Shown: positions 1 to 7,677 of the stretch, in pieces | How positions within the stretch are numbered: position 1 is the stretch's first letter | Layout of the letters: the number at the start of each line of letters is the position of its first letter | Assembly (NCBI GenBank): GCA_034090805.1 | Contig: JAXDRV010000054.1 | Span: forward strand, 1-25,263 | Reading direction: 5' to 3' | Length of the DNA: 25,263 nucleotides | DNA from: Ornithomonoglobus_A sp034090805 | GTDB taxonomy: Bacteria; Bacillota; Clostridia; UBA1381 | Made by a program: the position numbers and the translations under genes | Notes under the pieces: generated by a model | What the model was told of the DNA's origin: nothing | Seen by the model: the letters and a program-made list of their open reading frames with translations, nothing else | Database searches by the model: none

Positions 1-4
1 ATCG

Positions 5-1333
5 GTGCAGAACAAATCTTTTACTATTAAGCCTGCAAGGAAAAAGCGTATACCTAAAACAGCACAGCATACTGTAAAAAAATCAGCAAATCGGGCAACT
101 GTAAAAACTCAAAAACAGGTTACAAAGCAAGCTGCAAAACAAGCGGCTAAACGCGCAAAAGAGCTTGCACAGCGGAGCGCACAGGCAGCGAAGGCAGCCG
201 CAAGGACAACGGTAAAAATCACGGTTAAGATTGCACAGGCTGTCGCAGCAGCAGCGAAAGCGATTGTTTCTGCATTGGCGGCTCTCGGCGGCTGGGCAGT
301 GCTGCTTGTGGTGCTTATCATAGTTATTATTATAGCTGCAATAGCGGCAAGCCCGTTCGGGATTTTCATATCGGAGGAAGTCGCAGAAACAGGGGCTATT
401 CCTCTTTCTCAGATCATATCCGAATATAATATTGAGCTTACACAGACGGCGGAGGATATAGAGCTGTCCGTAGAGCATACGGAGGTCGAAGTCATTGATA
501 ATCAGACAAATGCAAATATTGTTATAGCAGTATTTGCGGCAAAGACGGCAGGCGCGGAGGATAACACAGCAGAGGATGTTGTTGTATTTGATGATGCAAA
601 GGCGGAGAAGCTAAAGGAATATTTCAGAGCCTCGAATATGGTTGAATATACCGTAGAGGAAACGCAGGTATCGGAAACGGAAACGGCTAAAAAGCTGACT
701 ATTACAATCAGCGGAAAAACAAAAGAGGAGCTGATGGACGAGTACGGCTTGACGGCAAAGCAGCGTGAAGCGGTTGAAACCCTGCTTGAACACGGCGATG
801 TACTGATTGCATCAAGTCATAGTTTGGCTATTACAAATGCCGATGTACAGAGCATTATAAACGGACTGCCCTCATCATTGCCGCAAAAGAGAAAAGACGT
901 AGTAAAAAATGCAGGTTCACTTGTGGGAAAGGTAAACTACTTTTGGGGCGGCAAAAGCAGTGCCATAGGCTGGGACAGCGCATGGGGAAGTATGCGCAGA
1001 GTAACAGCGGCAGGAAGTCCGTCATCGGGAACAATCCGTGCATACGGTCTTGACTGTTCCGGTTTTGTATCGTGGGTGTTCAATAACAGCGGTATGTATG
1101 TCGGTGACGGAACATACGGACAGCGTGATCGAAGCACACTTGTATCGGCTTCGACGGTGCAGGCAGGAGATTTGGCATTTCTGCTGAGCTACAGTCATGT
1201 AGGAATTGTGGTGGGACAGGACATAAGTGGAAATATCCTTGTTATTCATTGCTCATCAAGTGCAAATAATGTGGTGGTATCCACAGCATCAAGCGTAGGC
1301 TTTACGGTATTTCGCAGACCGAACTGTTATTAA
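5..1333 (+). CDS. CD1108-like mobile-element NlpC/P60 cell-wall hydrolase
   Basis: Predicted membrane-anchored peptidoglycan endopeptidase of a conjugative element, of the kind that opens the wall for the mating channel. Residues 1-75 are very rich in Lys, Ala, Gln and Arg. Residues about 95-118 form one hydrophobic membrane segment, so the C-terminus should lie outside. A central 120-300 region is not recognised. Residues about 300-442 are an NlpC/P60 domain: Cys351 in a LDCSGF motif, His398 in SHVGIVVG and His415 in VIHCSS fit the Cys-His-His triad. The basic/Ala-rich head plus NlpC/P60 tail is the layout of CD1108-family proteins in Tn916/CTn4-like elements (family knowledge). The GTG at position 5 is the first in-frame start, but the frame is open to the window edge and no ribosome site is visible, so the true start may lie upstream. 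Element membership is inference; no other conjugation gene is in view. Confidence 0.85.
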   Translation: MQNKSFTIKPARKKRIPKTAQHTVKKSANRATVKTQKQVTKQAAKQAAKRAKELAQRSAQAAKAAARTTVKITVKIAQAVAAAAKAIVSALAALGGWAVLLVVLIIVIIIAAIAASPFGIFISEEVAETGAIPLSQIISEYNIELTQTAEDIELSVEHTEVEVIDNQTNANIVIAVFAAKTAGAEDNTAEDVVVFDDAKAEKLKEYFRASNMVEYTVEETQVSETETAKKLTITISGKTKEELMDEYGLTAKQREAVETLLEHGDVLIASSHSLAITNADVQSIINGLPSSLPQKRKDVVKNAGSLVGKVNYFWGGKSSAIGWDSAWGSMRRVTAAGSPSSGTIRAYGLDCSGFVSWVFNNSGMYVGDGTYGQRDRSTLVSASTVQAGDLAFLLSYSHVGIVVGQDISGNILVIHCSSSANNVVVSTASSVGFTVFRRPNCY

Positions 1334-1355
1334 ATCAATATGTGCCAAGATTTTT

Positions 1356-1384
1356 TTGACAACGTAATCTAATCCCGATATAAT
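1356..1384 (+). promoter_or_regulatory. Sigma-A promoter of the 197-residue secreted protein gene
   Basis: A perfect -35 box TTGACA (1356-1361) and a perfect -10 box TATAAT (1379-1384) are separated by exactly 17 bases. They lie 35 bases before the start codon at 1419, with an AAGGGGG ribosome site in between. The downstream gene can therefore be transcribed independently of the NlpC/P60 gene. Confidence 0.8.
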
Positions 1385-1418
1385 TATGATATAAAATAAA
1401 TTAAGGGGGTTTTTCACT

Positions 1419-2012
1419 ATGAAAACATCAAAAACAATTATCGCATTGGCAGTATCAGCATTATTGGTATCAATGTCTGCGGCGGTATCAGCCGCAGAGA
1501 TACCGAGGGCGACCGCTCCGCTCAACGCAACAGAGGACCAAATTCTAATCGTCGAGAACCTTATAGGCGATATTCTTGATGAGGTACAGAACGGTTTAGG
1601 TTATGCGGAGGCAGAAAATAAGGCAGAGCCGAGGGTGTATAAGGCGGTAATCACAGGACAAGCAAACGGCAACGGTTATGCAATACTTTCGGACATTATG
1701 AAAAATGCGATACTTAATGCCCGTGATATGTACCTCAGACCATTGGTGTATCAAGAGACAGAGGACCGGCTTAAGGTCCTGCTTGCCGATACCATTACAG
1801 AGGTTGAGAACGGATTGGACATAAACACAGCCATTAAGGAAGCATATACAAAAATCTATCGTTCAATCAATCCGGCATTTAATCCGGAAGTACAGTTCTC
1901 GCTTGATACCTGTTATCGTGATATACCTGCTGTTGATATGGCTGTTTACAACAGAACGAGAAAATTACTCGATGACGCACATAAAATATATATCCAAAAG
2001 ACAGCAGAATAG
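1419..2012 (+). CDS. Secreted protein of unknown function with an internal repeat
   Basis: I do not recognise a family. The 197-residue product has a clear signal peptide: Lys at 2 and 5, a hydrophobic stretch 7-20 and an Ala-rich cleavage region near residue 25. The mature part is mostly predicted helix. It contains an internal duplication: residues 48-77 align without gaps to 121-150, with a shared L..D..EV.NGL core followed by a conserved Ala and Tyr. One Cys (in DTCYRD) is in the mature part. The start is fixed by AAGGGGG a few bases upstream and by its own consensus promoter. The first third recurs as a broken copy at 5249-5471. It follows the mobile-element NlpC/P60 gene, so a surface role linked to that element is possible, but nothing in the sequence shows it. 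Confidence 0.8.
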   Translation: MKTSKTIIALAVSALLVSMSAAVSAAEIPRATAPLNATEDQILIVENLIGDILDEVQNGLGYAEAENKAEPRVYKAVITGQANGNGYAILSDIMKNAILNARDMYLRPLVYQETEDRLKVLLADTITEVENGLDINTAIKEAYTKIYRSINPAFNPEVQFSLDTCYRDIPAVDMAVYNRTRKLLDDAHKIYIQKTAE

Positions 2013-2048
2013 AATTTAATACCGATACCAAAAGACGGGGCTGTATCA

Positions 2049-2161
2049 AAAAGAATCCGTAAATTTGGAGAAAATATGAAAATCTCCAATCAAAATTCTT
2101 TTAACCTATTTGTGGCTGTTGCAAATGAGGGATTCAAAAATGTTCTTTTGTAATAGCCACA
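2049..2161 (+). other. Two tandem stem-loops, possible 3' UTR or small RNA structure
   Basis: Stem-loop 1 spans 2049-2102. Its outer 8-bp stem is AAAAGAAT/ATTCTTTT (2049-2056 with 2095-2102) and its inner 7-bp stem is TTGGAGA/TCTCCAA (2065-2071 with 2083-2089). Stem-loop 2 spans 2111-2161, with a 15-bp stem (2111-2125 with 2147-2161) and a 21-base loop. Its two non-Watson-Crick positions are G-U on the plus strand but would be C-A on the minus strand, so the structure fits a plus-strand RNA such as the 3' end of the secreted-protein transcript. No U-tract follows, so this is not a standard terminator. A degenerate miniature transposable element is an alternative. Confidence 0.45.
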
Positions 2162-2211
2162 TGATTATTGTACAGCATTTACAATATTGTTTCTGTACAA
2201 ATGAGTTTTAA

Positions 2212-3376
2212 TTATTTATTCTTTGTCATTGAAATTATCGGACTTGCAAGTATTCCGACAGGTTTTAAGTCATACTCTTCGTATCACCATTCATTTTCCA
2301 TGGTCGGAGAATATTGTATTTTTTCCATGCATTTGGTCCGAACCAACTCATCTTTGTATTGGTTGTGTGGAGCCGCTCCAAAGGTATTATTACGATATCC
2401 GAAAGCTTAAATGTCCCCTTTTTAACATTATTAACAGTTAAATCGTACGGCAAATAGGCGATAATGCCTATATCCTTAACATGATGTTTTATTGGCTCAG
2501 GCGTAATTGCCCAAGGGTGTGTGGAATTGTTTGCTATATTCGTTTTTTTTTTTTTGAATATTCTGTTAATTTCAAGCAGTTCTTCATATTCATCGCTAAA
2601 CGGCTCATCGTCAACATGATATTTTGCAATATCCAAAAGCAGTACATTTTCTTCTTCACGACTGTAGGGTACCTTTTCAAGATACAGCTTTTCGGTAATC
2701 TTCTTGCTTTTTGGTTTTTCGGAAAGAAATGATCTTTCCGTAGGTGGATTAAGCTTTAACAATAAGCTGTCAAGGGCATAAAACCGTAATATACAATTGT
2801 TTTACCGTTCTTGATTTCGAAATCCGGTTTTCTTATTTCTCACGAAATTGTATCGTATATTTACGGTGTAAATTCACCCTTAATAATAATTCTCCTGTCC
2901 TTCCTTATTGTAAGATTAACGCTTTCCAGCTCTTCATTTATGCGCACGATAAATATCCAGTCACAGTCATTGTCTTTTCGGTATTGATATATAAGATTAT
3001 TGGTTCTCCTTCCGGCGCTTTCTCATATATCAACAATTCTTTCCTCGTCAAGAGCAGATATTATATCGGTGTCATTAAACTGAACTCTTTTGCAATTGTC
3101 ATACAGTAGCTTTGCGTCATCGGATTTTTTTGTGTCAAAGTGTTTTGGTACGTCCCCGACAAAAATAATTTTACCGCCTGCCTGCTGATATTTTTCAAGA
3201 ATTTTAAACGTAGAGCGTCTCAAGGTTTCACAGCCTGTGACAACAACAGCCGAATACTTCATTTTTCCAACCTGTAAGGTATCTGTTATCTCTGCGCATA
3301 TTTCATATTGTAATTTTAGAAAATATTCTTGACAAAATGTATAAGCTGTGTTATACTTAAAATGTATATTCCGCAT
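2212..3376 (-). pseudogene. Degraded glycoside hydrolase (large GH106/GH2-like family) remnant
   Basis: Read on the minus strand, pieces in successive frames match one large bacterial glycosyl-hydrolase family that I know from its conserved phrases. About 3295-3023 encodes VGKMKYSAVVV-GCETLR and AGGKIIFVGD. An in-frame TGA (near 3020-3022) follows. About 3020-2775 continues as LIYQYRKDNDCDWIF and FTP-(stop)-IYDTIS-(stop)-EIRKPDFE, with an in-frame TAA and TGA. A frameshift near 2765 leads to KLNPPTERSF, PYSREEENVLLLD and STHPWAI. The match then jumps to a C-terminal WFGPNAW motif, implying a deletion. A further frameshift gives YDLKPVGILASPII and a stop at 2212-2214. A 13-T run (about 2543-2555) sits inside it. 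The 5' two-thirds of the gene is missing, and the last 80 bases toward 3376 look unrelated and hold a plus-strand promoter. Exact family assignment is uncertain; non-function is clear. Confidence 0.75.
3329..3357 (+). promoter_or_regulatory. Promoter of the small-peptide/C39-like cassette
   Basis: TTGACA (3329-3334), a 17-base spacer and TATACT (3352-3357) form a near-consensus sigma-A promoter, about 83 bases before the ATG at 3440. It lies within the outer edge of the minus-strand glycoside hydrolase remnant, beyond the point where I can follow its homology. It would drive the 58-residue ORF and the cysteine-peptidase-like gene together. Confidence 0.7.
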
Positions 3377-3439
3377 ATAATAAGGCTATAAGGTTATTAT
3401 GCCGCCTTATATAGCGTGACTTTTAGAGAGGTGAAAAAT

Positions 3440-3616
3440 ATGACAAAAGATCAAGAAAAAAATTTTTTAAAAACATTAAACGATAAATCTTTTACCAAAG
3501 ATTTGAATTTTACTTACAATAATGCAGAGGATAGAGAATCGTATTTTAGATTTGAGCAACAAATATCAATAAATACCGAATATGATAAGGAAAGAAAGAT
3601 TGCTTTAGGACTGTAA
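3440..3616 (+). CDS. 58-residue hypothetical protein, first gene of cassette
   Basis: I do not recognise it. The chosen ATG is preceded by a good GAGAGGTG ribosome site (about 3426-3433); an earlier in-frame start at 3416 has none. The product is small, charged and free of Cys, has no signal peptide or membrane segment, and is rich in Lys, Asp, Asn and Phe. It ends 69 bases before the C39-like gene, with a promoter upstream and no terminator between, so the two are probably co-transcribed. Lack of Cys argues against a lanthipeptide or other Cys-based peptide precursor. A partner, inhibitor or substrate of the downstream enzyme-like protein is possible, on position alone. It could also be a remnant. 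Confidence 0.5.
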   Translation: MTKDQEKNFLKTLNDKSFTKDLNFTYNNAEDRESYFRFEQQISINTEYDKERKIALGL

Positions 3617-3685
3617 TGCAAATAGAGTCTTTTCTATAACAAAAATAGATTAGATTCTTTTTTTTGACATAATGAGGATAATATA

Positions 3686-5122
3686 ATGCAAATATATGAT
3701 AAGGATAAACTGTGCGACGAATTGCTGAAAATGTATGATTTTGGATATAGTGATAAAAACATGAAAGATTATTTTATTAAAGCATTTAATCAACATGTTT
3801 TAAATCGAATCAAATTTTTGTATGAAAAATCCAGTCATATAATTATTGAAAAGGAGTATGTTGAGACCGAATGGAAAGAGATGATATCTTATCATTATAT
3901 AAATACAACCTACTATAATCAGATTAATAATCGTGTAATTCGAATTCATTTTTTGAATTCAAACGTATTGTCGGAAAATAATTATTTAGGACATATTACA
4001 CTGCGCCCTGTTCCGGAACTTAGAGTTGCATTGTCGTTCGTATATTTAAATTGGTCGAATACCATATGGAAGCATGATTTTTTCGATAGTGAAGCGCATG
4101 TTATGACATATAAAAAATATATTCATATAGATGAGTACGAGTTAATAATTGATAGTTATCCTTTATTTTCTCAGGACTCTATTGTTACTTGCTGTGCAGA
4201 TGCAAATATACTGATGCTTTCGAAATATATGTCACATAAGTATTCATTTAAAAAGCTCAGGATTTCAGACATAAGGCATTCTTTTTTTGATAAGCGATTT
4301 TTGCCACGGACAGTGGATGAAACCTTTTTTGAAAATATACTCGTAGATAATGGTATACCTTTTAAATGCAAAGAGTACATTAATCCATGCAGTACATTTC
4401 AAAAAGAACATTGGGAAATTCTTGATGACATGATCAAAGCATATGTTGAAAGTGAACTGCCTGTAATTATAGGATTTAATGGACATGTCGTGCAAGTTAT
4501 AGGGTATTGTGATGGTGGTAATTATATCATATATGATGATTCGGGTTATTTAAACAGTCAACTTGCCAACGAGAATATTGACGGTGAACAGCCTAAATGT
4601 TTTTGCTATAGCACAAACATAACAAGAATAAAGGATTGCTTACAAGAAAACTCGGTTCACAAATTCTTTGTTGGTATATGTGAACATGAACGGGTATATC
4701 TGGAATACTCGAAATATAGATTTCATGTAATAAATTACATTAATTATTATTATAATAAGGGTCTTATTGATTTTGCCGGAGACATACTTGATATGGAAAA
4801 GACATTGCCGGGTTGTCAATCGGTACATCCGTTCGCTGATAATATAAATGTACGAACCTTATTGGTGTCAACAAGTATTCTAAAGCAACATTTATCAAAT
4901 AATTGTTTGGACTGGTTACAGGAAGCACTGATAAAACCATTTATTGAATCAAACACACCGCACTATGTGTGGTTCACTGAAATTGAATATAATGATAAAG
5001 AAGTTTTATGCACTGTGGCAGATCCGACTCGATATTACCACACTGATTTAATAAATGAACTGTTTTTTGAGATTATTCCTTTTCCTATGGATAAGGAAAA
5101 AAGGCTAAAAACTCTTACATAA
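3686..5122 (+). CDS. C39/papain-like cysteine peptidase-fold protein, function unknown
   Basis: 478 residues, no signal peptide, no obvious membrane segment, so cytoplasmic. The middle carries the hallmarks of a C39-like papain fold: a SQD..VTCCA motif with Cys169/Cys170 at the start of a helix, then GHVVQVIGY with His267, then YDDSG with Asp284/Asp285, in the Cys-His-Asp order of the fold. Upstream is a GHITLRPVP phrase. I recall a family of uncharacterised proteins combining a G-x-(I/V)-x-LRP phrase with a QQD-x-x-x-x-ACA Cys motif, which fits; by that alignment Cys170 would be the nucleophile. The last 150 residues are not recognised. Ribosome site GAGG sits 8 bases before the ATG. The gene is visibly more AT-rich than the operon downstream and lies between pseudogenes, which suggests recent transfer. 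Roles such as peptide processing, transglutaminase-like modification or defence are open; none is shown. Confidence 0.7.
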   Translation: MQIYDKDKLCDELLKMYDFGYSDKNMKDYFIKAFNQHVLNRIKFLYEKSSHIIIEKEYVETEWKEMISYHYINTTYYNQINNRVIRIHFLNSNVLSENNYLGHITLRPVPELRVALSFVYLNWSNTIWKHDFFDSEAHVMTYKKYIHIDEYELIIDSYPLFSQDSIVTCCADANILMLSKYMSHKYSFKKLRISDIRHSFFDKRFLPRTVDETFFENILVDNGIPFKCKEYINPCSTFQKEHWEILDDMIKAYVESELPVIIGFNGHVVQVIGYCDGGNYIIYDDSGYLNSQLANENIDGEQPKCFCYSTNITRIKDCLQENSVHKFFVGICEHERVYLEYSKYRFHVINYINYYYNKGLIDFAGDILDMEKTLPGCQSVHPFADNINVRTLLVSTSILKQHLSNNCLDWLQEALIKPFIESNTPHYVWFTEIEYNDKEVLCTVADPTRYYHTDLINELFFEIIPFPMDKEKRLKTLT

Positions 5123-5248
5123 TATGAAGTAAAATACCATACTTAAAAAAGAGAGATAAACAGTGCGGAAAATGTTGAGTAAATAGTATAAAAATAAACA
5201 TCCTTCATGAAAATTACGGTAGAAATAATTTTTATCAAGGTTTTCGCT

Positions 5249-5471
5249 ATGAAGGAAGACAAGAACATTCATTACACTTATTCTTACTGCGGCATTATCG
5301 GTATCAATGGCAGCAACAGCATCCGCTGCGGAGATACCGAGGGTGACCGCTCTGCTTAACGTAGCTGAGGAACAAATTCTCATCGTTGAAAATATTATAG
5401 CATTTGCCGGGCGTCCAATCAATGGACGCATTAAAAATAATAACCTGTTTTCAATAGTTATTTATCGTTAA
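5249..5471 (+). pseudogene. Frameshifted, truncated paralogue of the 197-residue secreted protein
   Basis: From 5249 the DNA resembles the start of the gene at 1419, including the end of its leader (AAGG, TTTTCGCT before ATG). After ATG AAG one extra G (about 5255) shifts the frame. In the corrected frame it reads as a signal peptide with ITLILTAALSVSMAA, then AAEIPRVTALLNVAEEQILIVENII, close to residues 26-49 of the intact protein (AAEIPR-TAPLN-EDQILIVENLI; shown here as two pieces of one match). Similarity stops at about 5400. The frame then runs through unrelated sequence to TAA at 5469-5471. A 7-bp hairpin GCGTCCA/TGGACGC (5411-5429) lies just past the breakpoint. No consensus promoter like that of the intact copy is visible. 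Confidence 0.75.
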
Positions 5472-5540
5472 AATACATGTTCCCAAATTGTAACATTATA
5501 TATTCTAATCTAACCTTGCAATCCTAACTTGTTAAAAACA

Positions 5541-5569
5541 TTGACATGGCGGTGTATTTGTGGTATAAT
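5541..5569 (+). promoter_or_regulatory. Promoter of the AraC-type regulator gene
   Basis: Perfect TTGACA (5541-5546), 17-base spacer and perfect TATAAT (5564-5569). Transcription should start near 5576, leaving an untranslated leader of roughly 150 bases before the preferred start. The leader contains a short ATG frame of six codons (from about 5615, MKNLMP) and several small inverted repeats. Confidence 0.8.
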
Positions 5570-5691
5570 AAAAATAATGGGATGGTGCGACAGTTAGGCG
5601 TCGTGTAAGATTTATATGAAGAACCTAATGCCTTAATAGGCACGTTGGATTCTGTGGGGGTGTTAGACGGAATCTCACGAAAATTCAGAAA

Positions 5692-5728
5692 GAGAGGTGA
5701 AGTCGAGTCGTCTACTCGACATTATTTG
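5692..5728 (+). promoter_or_regulatory. Strong Shine-Dalgarno separated from a TTG start by a hairpin
   Basis: GAGGTGA (about 5694-5700) is a strong anti-16S match, but no ATG, GTG or TTG follows at normal distance in the regulator's frame. A 6-bp hairpin GTCGAG/CTCGAC (5702-5707 with 5715-5720) follows immediately, and the first in-frame start after it is TTG 5726-5728. If the hairpin forms, the effective spacing falls from about 25 to about 6 bases. This is the basis for the start chosen for the regulator. Confidence 0.45.
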
Positions 5729-7567
5729 ATATTCAAAAAGAGATTTTTTAACGTTGATGTAAAACACAGCAAACAACTTAAAAGCATTGTGCTCAGTTAT
5801 TTAGCGATTATAGTTTCGGTTACGGCTATCAGCTTGATAAGCCATGTTATTATTGCTGCAATCACAAAAAGTGAAATATATAAGGCTAACGAACGTCTTG
5901 TTGTGCAGATGAAGACAATTTGTGATGATTATATGGATAACGCCTTAAGGGCTGCGAACAAGCTTGTTAATATGCCTTATGTAAACAAGCTTGCAAGCAA
6001 TAGTGACATTTCTTCAGAAGAAAAAATATCACTTATTAAAAATATAATGAATGAAGAACAGGTAATCAAAAGTTCAAATAAGATAATATCAGATGTCTGT
6101 GTTCTGCTTAATGCCAGAGATGTGTGCATTACCGACGAAATGGCTTGTGACAGAGAAATCTTGTATCAAGCCGCATTTTCTGAATATTTTAAATCCAATG
6201 AAGAAATGGCTGAAATGTTTTTTGAGTCCGGTCCGAGGGAATTTAAGGTATTGCAAAGCGGACCAAGGCAAAAATTTTTGATTTTGTACAGCTTCCGGCT
6301 TGGGAGTTCGTTTAATGAAAAGATTCATCCTATTGTTGTGGCTATAGAGTTGGATGTAAGTCAGGTAATAAAAAATCACAGTAAAAATATGCAGGGTAAC
6401 TTTTTGTTGGTTACTGATAAATCCGATGTTTTGTTATCGGATGGGATTGATGTGGATTATTTGGAATATATAAAAAATGATGTTTCCGAATTTAAATACA
6501 TAGACAATTCTTATATGATCAATTATATAAGATCCAATATTTTTGGTGGGTATTATGTCAATATCATAGATAAATCATCCTATGCAAGGCTCATAGTGAT
6601 TATTAATTGGATAATATTGATATTCTTTGTTATAAATCTGATTATCGGCATGTTGATGAGTTTCAAGCTTGCAAAAAGCAATTATATTTTTGTGAGTAAG
6701 CTGCTTGACAAAATAGAGATGGATGAAGACGATATCAAAAAGAAGGATGACGGCATATTAAATATGTATCTTTCGGGAATACTTACCGGAAGAGAGGAGT
6801 GCATGGCGTTGGACTTCAAGAAATATCTGCCGGATTTCAAATACGGAAGCTATGCGGTTATACTGTTTAACATCGAGGAGTTCGGTATTGACAATGAAAA
6901 GCACTCGCTTGCGTTGTTCAACATTTCAAATGTTTTCTCAGAGCTCATCAATGATATGGCCGTAGGGTACTACTGCGAGATGGACGGATTGTATGTCAGT
7001 CTGGTCAATTTTGATGCCTCAATATGTGAAAGAGAAAATCTTTGTGAGAAAGTGCAGTACATGAGCGACTTTTTAAGTAAGCATTTAGGAATAATATTTG
7101 CATATAAAGTAAGCGAAATAACCGATGATTATGAAAGTGTGCACGATTTATACAGCCGCACCCGCAATGAAATGTCACGGGATTTTATATTTAACGACGA
7201 GATAGCCGTAGACTCCGGTGAATTGGCGGAATTGAATTCGGCAGATGACAGATGCTTAAAAATAATGGAGTTTGTACAAGAGAATTACTCCGATGCAAAT
7301 TTGAGTGTCAAGGAAATTGCGGATCATTTCGGTTTGTCGTTCAATTACATATCAAAATATTTTAAGGTGCATACTGGAACGGGGCTTGCAAAGTACATAA
7401 TATATACGAGAATAGAGAAGTCAAAGGAGCTTTTGGCGAATACGGATAAGCTTATTTCTCAGATAGCGGATGAGGTGGGCTTTTACAGCTCGAATGTATT
7501 TATAAGAACATTTAAAAAAATTGAGGAGATAACTCCGGGCAAATACAGAGAAGAAAACAGAAAATGA
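5726..7567 (+). CDS. Transmembrane AraC-family sensor/regulator of the sugar operon
   Basis: Membrane-bound transcription activator of the YesS/YtdP kind, which sense a sugar outside and switch on an adjacent Lpl/Ytc-type transporter (family knowledge). From the TTG at 5726 it is 613 residues. A membrane segment lies at about 20-46 and an extracellular sensor region at 47-285. A second membrane segment is at about 287-311, then a cytoplasmic linker. An AraC DNA-binding domain is at about 510-613: first helix-turn-helix LSVKEIADHFGLSFNYISKYF, second in ISQIADEVGF, and the family signature F-x-R-x-FKK...TPGKYR. The frame extends back to a TTG at 5645 (640 residues), with only a weak ribosome site there; homologues usually have a short tail before the first membrane segment, favouring 5726. 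It has its own promoter and terminator, so it is transcribed separately from the transporter operon it probably controls. Confidence 0.9.
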   Translation: MIFKKRFFNVDVKHSKQLKSIVLSYLAIIVSVTAISLISHVIIAAITKSEIYKANERLVVQMKTICDDYMDNALRAANKLVNMPYVNKLASNSDISSEEKISLIKNIMNEEQVIKSSNKIISDVCVLLNARDVCITDEMACDREILYQAAFSEYFKSNEEMAEMFFESGPREFKVLQSGPRQKFLILYSFRLGSSFNEKIHPIVVAIELDVSQVIKNHSKNMQGNFLLVTDKSDVLLSDGIDVDYLEYIKNDVSEFKYIDNSYMINYIRSNIFGGYYVNIIDKSSYARLIVIINWIILIFFVINLIIGMLMSFKLAKSNYIFVSKLLDKIEMDEDDIKKKDDGILNMYLSGILTGREECMALDFKKYLPDFKYGSYAVILFNIEEFGIDNEKHSLALFNISNVFSELINDMAVGYYCEMDGLYVSLVNFDASICERENLCEKVQYMSDFLSKHLGIIFAYKVSEITDDYESVHDLYSRTRNEMSRDFIFNDEIAVDSGELAELNSADDRCLKIMEFVQENYSDANLSVKEIADHFGLSFNYISKYFKVHTGTGLAKYIIYTRIEKSKELLANTDKLISQIADEVGFYSSNVFIRTFKKIEEITPGKYREENRK

Positions 7568-7603
7568 GTATGGCATATTGAAGGGATTATGTCATCGAGA
7601 AGG

Positions 7604-7646
7604 GAAACAGCTCATACCTATATTGGGATAAGCTGTTTCTTTTTTT
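7604..7646 (+). terminator. Intrinsic terminator of the regulator gene
   Basis: A 9-bp stem GAAACAGCT/AGCTGTTTC (7604-7612 with 7631-7639) closes an 18-base loop and runs straight into seven T residues (7640-7646). It sits 36 bases after the regulator stop codon. Confidence 0.85.
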
Positions 7647-7677
7647 GTATGTACTATATTCGAGGCTTGTGCTATTT

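Noticed and set aside
2037..2060. GGGGCTGTATCAAAAAG resembles an insertion-sequence end
   Set aside because: No matching inverted end or transposase fragment is visible in the window; the likeness rests on memory of similar termini only.
2168..2441. Two overlapping plus-strand ORFs of 72-80 residues
   Set aside because: They are the opposite strand of the glycoside hydrolase remnant, whose C-terminal motifs explain this DNA.
3664..3687. TTGACA and TATAAT just before the C39-like gene
   Set aside because: The spacer is only 12 bases and the -10 overlaps the start codon; the promoter at 3329 is better.
5123..5248. Possible terminator after the C39-like gene
   Set aside because: Only a 5-bp AAGTA/TACTT stem followed by A residues; no U-tract on the plus strand.
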